From contig NZ_CP014518.1 in NCBI RefSeq assembly GCF_001577305.1, forward strand, positions 1,240,001 through 1,304,000: a stretch of DNA of 64,000 nucleotides. The letters are read 5' to 3'. Under the pieces are notes generated by a model. That model was given only the letters and a program-made list of their open reading frames with translations. It made no database searches and was not told the origin of the DNA. Shown in pieces: positions 59,737-64,000 of the stretch. The position numbers were made by a program, and so were the translations under genes. This DNA is from Sinomonas atrocyanea. GTDB lineage: Bacteria > Actinomycetota > Actinomycetes > Actinomycetales > Micrococcaceae. Numbering within the stretch: the first letter of the stretch is position 1; every line of letters begins with the position of its first letter.

Positions 59737-61188
59737 ATGAGTGGGCAGAATCCTCAATCAGTGTGGCGCCGCAAGCCACTGGAGGAGATGGAAGACGAGA
59801 CGGTCAAGAGCGGGCTGTTCAGGAGCCTCGGGCTCTGGCAGCTCACGGCGATCGGCGTCGGCGGGATCATCGGCGTCGGCATCTTCTCTCTCGCCGGGCT
59901 CGTGGCGCACGGCGACGCCGACAACCCCGGGGTGGGCCCGGCGGTCCTGATCTCGTTCCTCGTCGCGGGCCTGGCCTCGGCCGCTGCGGCGCTCTCCTAC
60001 GCCGAGTTCGCCGGGATGATCCCGCGCGCCGGGTCGGCGTACACCTACGGCTACGTGGCGCTGGGGGAGATCACCGGCTGGTTCATCGGCTGGGACCTGC
60101 TGCTGGAGTACATCGCCATCGTGGCGGTCGTGGCCATCGGCATCTCCGGCTACCTGGATGCGTTCCTGGGCGGCTTCGGTGTGCACCTGCCGGCGTGGAT
60201 GGCCTCCACGGTGGATGAGGGCAAGGGCGGCCTCATCAACCTGCCGGCCATTCTTATCTGCCTGCTCGTCACGCTGATCCTCAGCCGCGGGACCAAGGCG
60301 TTCGGCCGCTTCGAGCTCGCCGTGGTGGCGATCAAGGTGGTCCTGATCCTGTTCATCGTGGGCCTGGGCATCTTCTACATCAACACCAACAACTACACCC
60401 CGTTCATGCCCAGCGGCTTCGGCCCGGTGATGAGCGGCGCCGCCACGGTCTTCTTCGCCGTCTTCGGCTATGACGCCATGAGCACCGCGGCCGAGGAGGC
60501 CACCGAGGGCAAGAAGCACATGCCCAAGGCGATCGTGCTGTCCCTCATCATTGCGATGCTCCTCTACGTCGCCGCGACCCTCGTCCTGACCGGCATGCAG
60601 AACTACAAGGACATCGACCCCAAGGCCGGCTTCGCCTCCGCCTTCGCCGGGGTGGGCCTGCCGGTGATCGCGAGCATCATCTCCGTCTTCGCCGTGCTCT
60701 CCATCCTCACCGTGATGTTGACCTTCCTCCTCGGCGTGACCCGCGTGTGGTTCTCGATGAGCCGCGATGGCCTGCTGCCGAAGTGGTTCTCCAAGGTGGA
60801 CCGCGGGGGCACCCCGCAGCGTGTCACCTGGATCGCGGGCCTCGGCTCGGCGTTCCTGGCCGGCGTGTTCCCGATCCGCGCAGTGGCGGATCTGACCAAC
60901 ATCGGCATCCTCGCCGCCTTCGTGGTGGTCTGCGTCTCCGTGATCGTGTTCCGCCGGACCAAGCCGAACGTCCCGCGCACCTTCCGCCTGCCGTGGATGC
61001 CGGTGGTCCCCGCCTTCGGCGTCCTGGCCTCGCTGTTCCTGATCTCCCAGCTGCACTGGGAGACCTGGCTGCGCTTCGTGGTCTGGCTCGCGATCGGGCT
61101 GGCCATCTACTTCGGCTACGGGCGCAAGCACTCGCTCATGAACCCGGACAGCCCGCGCCGCCTGGAGGAGGCGAGCCAGCGCGGCTGA
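59737..61188 (+). CDS. APC-superfamily cationic amino acid permease
   Basis: 483 residues. GLFRSLGLWQLTAIGVGGIIGVGIFSLAGLVAHGDADNPGVGPAVLISFLVAGLASAAAALSYAEFAGMIPRAGSAYTYGYVALGEITGWFIGWDLLLEY is the cationic amino acid transporter (CAT) start with the GxGxGIF motif. FGYDAMSTAAEEATEGKKHMPKAIVLSLI is helix 6-7. Twelve to 14 helices. GGGAG before ATG. It ends at a 24-bp palindromic terminator. Confidence 0.93.
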   Translation: MSGQNPQSVWRRKPLEEMEDETVKSGLFRSLGLWQLTAIGVGGIIGVGIFSLAGLVAHGDADNPGVGPAVLISFLVAGLASAAAALSYAEFAGMIPRAGSAYTYGYVALGEITGWFIGWDLLLEYIAIVAVVAIGISGYLDAFLGGFGVHLPAWMASTVDEGKGGLINLPAILICLLVTLILSRGTKAFGRFELAVVAIKVVLILFIVGLGIFYINTNNYTPFMPSGFGPVMSGAATVFFAVFGYDAMSTAAEEATEGKKHMPKAIVLSLIIAMLLYVAATLVLTGMQNYKDIDPKAGFASAFAGVGLPVIASIISVFAVLSILTVMLTFLLGVTRVWFSMSRDGLLPKWFSKVDRGGTPQRVTWIAGLGSAFLAGVFPIRAVADLTNIGILAAFVVVCVSVIVFRRTKPNVPRTFRLPWMPVVPAFGVLASLFLISQLHWETWLRFVVWLAIGLAIYFGYGRKHSLMNPDSPRRLEEASQRG

Positions 61189-61203
61189 CGCCCCCCCTCT
61201 GCG

Positions 61204-61251
61204 AGGCGGGCGGACGACGGCGGGCGCGCGCCCGCCGTCGTCCGCCCGCCT
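61204..61251. terminator. 24-bp perfect palindrome, bidirectional terminator
   Basis: The 48 bases 61204-61251 are exactly self-complementary, GC-rich and followed by TTT. They lie 15 bases past the permease stop and 12 bases from the stop of the convergent gene at 61264, so the element can end both transcripts. This is the longest perfect palindrome I saw. Confidence 0.8.
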
Positions 61252-61263
61252 TTCGCGGTGGCG

Positions 61264-61524
61264 CTACTTACGCTTCGCGCGGGATTCCGTCATGGCCGCC
61301 GCCAGGATGGCGGCGGCGAGCTTCGGGGCATCCTCCCTGCGGAAGTGGATGGTGCGGCTCGTCTCGCACATGCACGCGTGGTCCGGGTCGATCTGCAGGA
61401 GCGGGTCGTCACCGGGCAGGATGGCCGGCCACACCGCGAGCACGTCGCCCATCTCCTCCGAATCCTTGTAGACAATGGTGGGGACCACCGGGTTCTTGGC
61501 GGGCTTGGACTTGCACTTGGCCAT
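61264..61524 (-). CDS. Hypothetical protein
   Basis: 86 residues. MAKCKSKPAKNPVVPTIVYKDSEEMGDVLAVWPAILPGDDPLLQ then IDPDHACMCETSRTIHFRREDAPKLAAAIL with a Cys-x-Cys. AAAGGAAGCCCC before ATG 61524. I do not recognise it. Lysine-rich at both ends. Encoded between the convergent terminator and the LysR gene. Confidence 0.6.
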   Translation of the reverse strand: MAKCKSKPAKNPVVPTIVYKDSEEMGDVLAVWPAILPGDDPLLQIDPDHACMCETSRTIHFRREDAPKLAAAILAAAMTESRAKRK

Positions 61525-61678
61525 GGGGCTTCCTTTCACTGGCGGCTGCTGCCGCTACGCGGAACGCGCTCCGCGTAGACCCCACTGATTGCGCAGGGGC
61601 CTTCCCAGAGGTGAAGAGCAAGTCGGTGCCATACGAGGAGGGTGGCACACGCCTCCGACATTCCTCGGCACCTAGGCC

Positions 61679-62593
61679 TCAGCCCTGCGCGGCCTTCCAC
61701 GCCCGCCCGGCCTCCATGAGGATCTGGCCCATGGCCGCCCCGGCTGGCGAGAGCCGCTCGCCGCGCCGGCGGGCGAGGACGATCCGGCGCGTCGGCGGGC
61801 GGGGCGTGACGGCGCTGATCACCGCGATGTCCTCGCGCAGGCTGTAGAGGGAGAGCTGGGGGACGAGTGCGATGCCCATGCCGACGGCCACCATGGCCTG
61901 AGCCTCCTGGTAGCTGCGCGCCTCGAAGGAGACGATCGGGGCGAAGCCGGCGGCCTCGCACGCCTCCTCGAGCACGGCCAGCACGTTGGGGGAGGTGCGG
62001 ATGATCCAGGGCTCGTGCCGGAGGTCCTCCATCTTCACCGTGCGCCGCTGCGCGAGCTCGTGGCCCGCGGGCACGAGGAGCACGTTGGGCTCGCGGAAGA
62101 TCAGCTCGGTGCTCGTGCCGGCGGTGTCCGAGGTGTCCTGCACCTCCCGCATCCACGTGATCGCGAGGTCGATCTCGCGCGCCTCGAGCAGGTGCCCGAT
62201 CCCGGAGCGCTGGGCGCTGTGGATCCGCAGGTCCACGCGGGGGTGGCGCTCGCGGAAGGCCGCGATCGCCGCGGGCAGGAAGGACTCGGTGACGGTCGGG
62301 ATCGTGCCCAGCCGCAGCGTCCCGGTGCGCAGTCCGGCGATCTCCTCGAGCTCCTCATGCGCGGCCTGCACCGCCCGCTCGATCTGCTCCGCGTGGCGCA
62401 CCACCGCGCGCCCTGACTCGGTGAGCGTCACCCCGCGCGGCCTGCGCTCCACGAGCGGCTGGCCCGCCTCGTCCTCGAGCTGGCCGATCTGCTGCGAGAC
62501 CGCCGAGACCGTGTAGTTGAGCCGCGCGGCCGCGGCCGTGAGCGACCCCGCCCGCGCCACCACGACCAGCACCAGCATCCGCCGGATGTCCAT
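61679..62593 (-). CDS. LysR-family transcriptional regulator
   Basis: 304 residues. MLVLVVVARAGSLTAAAARLNYTVSAVSQQIGQLEDEAGQPLVERRPRGVTLTESG is the LysR HTH. The C-terminal domain has the usual LRLGTIPTVTESFLPAAI and effector region. ATG 62593 has GAGG eight bases upstream; ATG 62599 is only 3 bases from it. Divergent from the PrpF-like gene across 120 bases, the standard LysR-target layout. Confidence 0.92.
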   Translation of the reverse strand: MDIRRMLVLVVVARAGSLTAAAARLNYTVSAVSQQIGQLEDEAGQPLVERRPRGVTLTESGRAVVRHAEQIERAVQAAHEELEEIAGLRTGTLRLGTIPTVTESFLPAAIAAFRERHPRVDLRIHSAQRSGIGHLLEAREIDLAITWMREVQDTSDTAGTSTELIFREPNVLLVPAGHELAQRRTVKMEDLRHEPWIIRTSPNVLAVLEEACEAAGFAPIVSFEARSYQEAQAMVAVGMGIALVPQLSLYSLREDIAVISAVTPRPPTRRIVLARRRGERLSPAGAAMGQILMEAGRAWKAAQG

Positions 62594-62621
62594 CGCCATG
62601 GCCTCAGCCTACAGCAGCGCT

Positions 62622-62643
62622 TAAAGAGCCTTCAGAAACTTTA
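62622..62643. promoter_or_regulatory. LysR-type site in the LysR/PrpF divergent gap
   Basis: TAAAG (62622-62626) and CTTTA (62639-62643) are inverted with a 12-base spacer in an AT-rich patch, the usual place for a LysR T-N11-A recognition site. Confidence 0.45.
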
Positions 62644-62713
62644 GCTGGTGCGGAGCCACCGGCGGTCCCACGATGAAGTGAGGAACAGCCCAAGAGCCTG
62701 AAGGAGTACACCG

Positions 62714-63904
62714 GTGGAGGAACTGAACGGGACCGTCGAGGTCGCGGCGGCGTGGGTGCGCGGCGGGACCAGCAAGTGCTGGATCTTCGCCGCCGAGGCC
62801 GTCGACGCCGCGCCGCTGGCTCTGGAGACGCTGCTGGAGAACGCGCTCGGCTCCGGCGACGCGCGGCAGATCGACGGCGTGGGCGGCGCGACGTCCACCA
62901 CCTCCAAGATCGCGGTCGTCGCCCGCTCGGAGCACGCCGGGGCGGACGTGGACTACCTCTTCGGCCAGGTCGGCATCGCGGACCGAGTGGTGGAGTGGGG
63001 CAGCAACTGCGGCAACTGCGCCACCGCGGTGGGGCTCTACGCGGTCCAGGAGGGCCTCGTCCGGCTCGGCGCGGAGCAGACCACCGTCCGGCTCCGCAAC
63101 GTCAACACCGGCGCCATCCTGCGCACCTCCGTGCCCACCCCCGGCGGCCGCGCCCCCGAGCGGGGCGAGGCGCACGTGCCCGGCGTCGCCTCCGGCGGCG
63201 TCCCCGTGGACCTCACCTTCGAGGGCCCGTTCGGCCGCGAGGGGGCATTCCCCACCGGCCGCACGTCCGAGGGCGTCCAGGCGGGCGGCCGCACCGCCGA
63301 GGCCACCATCGTCAGCGCGGGGGCTCCCGCCCTCCTGCTCGACGCCGCGGGCCTCGGCCTCACCGGGGCGGAGGGCACCGCGGAGCTCACCGAGCGCGTG
63401 CCGATGCTCACCCCCTTCCGCGCCGAGGGCGCCGTGCTCCACGGCATCATCGCCCCCGGGGAGCCGGCGCCGAACGCGGTGCCGAAGACCGGCGTCGTGG
63501 GCCCCGCCCGCGACTACGTCGCCTCGGACGGGACCGCCGTGGCCGCGGGGGAGTACGACGTCTCCGTGCGCATGCTCTCCATGCACGCCCCGCACCCGGC
63601 GATCGGCCTCACCTCCGCCGTCGCCGTGGCCGTCGCCGCCGCGACCCCGGGCACGGTGGTCAGCCGCTACCTGCCGGCGGACGCCCGCACGGTGCGGATC
63701 GGCACGGCGTCCGGCGTCGTGGAGGCCTCGTGGACCACCGCGCCGGACGGGACGGTCGAGGCCGTCTCGCTCCACCGCGCCGCCCGCCGCCTCGCCACGG
63801 CGGTGCTGCACGTGCCGACCGCCGGCGCCGCCGGCCAGCCGGAAGCCCCAGCGGAAGGAGCCCAGCGCCGCCCCGCCGCGGCACCCCTCGCCGTCCCGGC
63901 CTGA
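62714..63904 (+). CDS. PrpF-family isomerase (2-methylaconitate/4-oxalomesaconate type)
   Basis: 396 residues from GTG with AAGGAG seven bases upstream. VAAAWVRGGTSKCWIF, GVGGATSTTSKIAVVARS, WGSNCGNCATAVGLYAVQEGLV and RMLSMHAPHPAIGLTSAVAVAVA are PrpF/DUF453 landmarks; GNC-type Cys and the M-H-x-P motif fit the diaminopimelate epimerase-like isomerase fold. The C-terminal 35 residues are Ala/Pro-rich and not conserved. Family members isomerise aconitates or 4-oxalomesaconate; the substrate here is set by genes beyond the window. Confidence 0.88.
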   Translation: MEELNGTVEVAAAWVRGGTSKCWIFAAEAVDAAPLALETLLENALGSGDARQIDGVGGATSTTSKIAVVARSEHAGADVDYLFGQVGIADRVVEWGSNCGNCATAVGLYAVQEGLVRLGAEQTTVRLRNVNTGAILRTSVPTPGGRAPERGEAHVPGVASGGVPVDLTFEGPFGREGAFPTGRTSEGVQAGGRTAEATIVSAGAPALLLDAAGLGLTGAEGTAELTERVPMLTPFRAEGAVLHGIIAPGEPAPNAVPKTGVVGPARDYVASDGTAVAAGEYDVSVRMLSMHAPHPAIGLTSAVAVAVAAATPGTVVSRYLPADARTVRIGTASGVVEASWTTAPDGTVEAVSLHRAARRLATAVLHVPTAGAAGQPEAPAEGAQRRPAAAPLAVPA

Positions 63905-63989
63905 CCGGCCTTCCTGACCCGCACCACCTCTGGCGCAGACCATCCCGGGCTGCTTCCATCAAACTGAACTTCTATCAAGGAGGATAGAG

Positions 63990-64000
63990 TTGCTCACCGC
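63990..64000 (+). CDS. Start of an unidentified gene, cut by the window edge
   Basis: A TTG start preceded by AAGGAGGA (5 bases away) opens a frame read as M-L-T before the end. Only 11 bases are visible, so the product is unknown. It would follow the PrpF gene in the same direction, 85 bases downstream. Confidence 0.45.

Overview
The window is about 70% G+C bacterial chromosome with dense, mostly single-gene or two- to four-gene transcription units. Stop/start overlaps of the ATGA or GTGA type are common and GTG starts are frequent. The gene content (DasR-like GlcNAc control, a separate PTS IIC/IIB/IIA set, CspA, an ECF sigma factor paired with a DGPF protein, CYTH-CHAD, APC permeases, GbsR/MarR-linked ABC exporter) points to an actinobacterium, most likely Micrococcaceae (Arthrobacter/Sinomonas-like). 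The genus is an inference, not a database result. I see no rRNA, tRNA, CRISPR array, insertion sequence, prophage block or replication origin.

Layout. 1-4.9 kb: a minus-strand catabolic operon (two FAD oxidoreductases, an MHS-type MFS importer, a Dabb protein) behind an IclR regulator, then a PPOX-fold protein. 5-8.9 kb: thioesterase, a winged-helix/X25 protein with a long structured leader, a secreted HNH nuclease, a HEAT-repeat alkylation-repair-like protein and a DUF1801 protein. 8.9-12.3 kb: a two-gene McrBC type IV restriction system whose McrC has Arg where the catalytic Lys is expected. 12.4-20 kb: DHFR-like reductase, APC permease, universal stress protein, atypical SDR, and a multidrug-type ABC exporter with its regulator. 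19.9-26.1 kb: adenosine deaminase, CutC, and an N-acetylglucosamine locus (NagB, PTS IIC, IIB, IIA, GntR regulator) with a DasR-type palindrome. 26-37 kb: housekeeping and uncharacterised genes, including a fatty acid desaturase with no conventional start codon where homology suggests it begins, and CspA.

37.4-41.6 kb: an MFS transporter, then an H-NOX haem sensor translationally coupled to a GAF-GGDEF-EAL enzyme, which predicts nitric-oxide control of cyclic di-GMP. 41.5-46.5 kb: ROK regulator, Tat-exported GH27 enzyme resembling isomalto-dextranase, and a GH13 enzyme with the alpha-1,6 signature, together a likely dextran/isomaltose-use locus. 46.7-59.4 kb: an apparent amine-degradation island (TetR, cupin, flavin amine oxidase, second TetR, APC permease, MoaF-like protein, aldehyde dehydrogenase, two SDRs). 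It is bracketed by two near-identical 181-residue flavodoxin-like genes in the same orientation, and the ECF/DGPF pair lies inside the same bracket. 59.7-64 kb: another APC permease closed by a 24-bp perfect palindrome, a small hypothetical, and a LysR/PrpF divergent pair followed by a gene that starts at the window edge.

The strongest candidates for follow-up are the H-NOX/GGDEF-EAL pair, the X25-winged-helix protein, the McrC active-site change, the isomalto-dextran locus, the MoaF-containing amine island, the flavodoxin bracket, and the conserved unknown protein at 31714-32142. Hairpin, promoter and operator calls were made by eye and none is experimentally supported.
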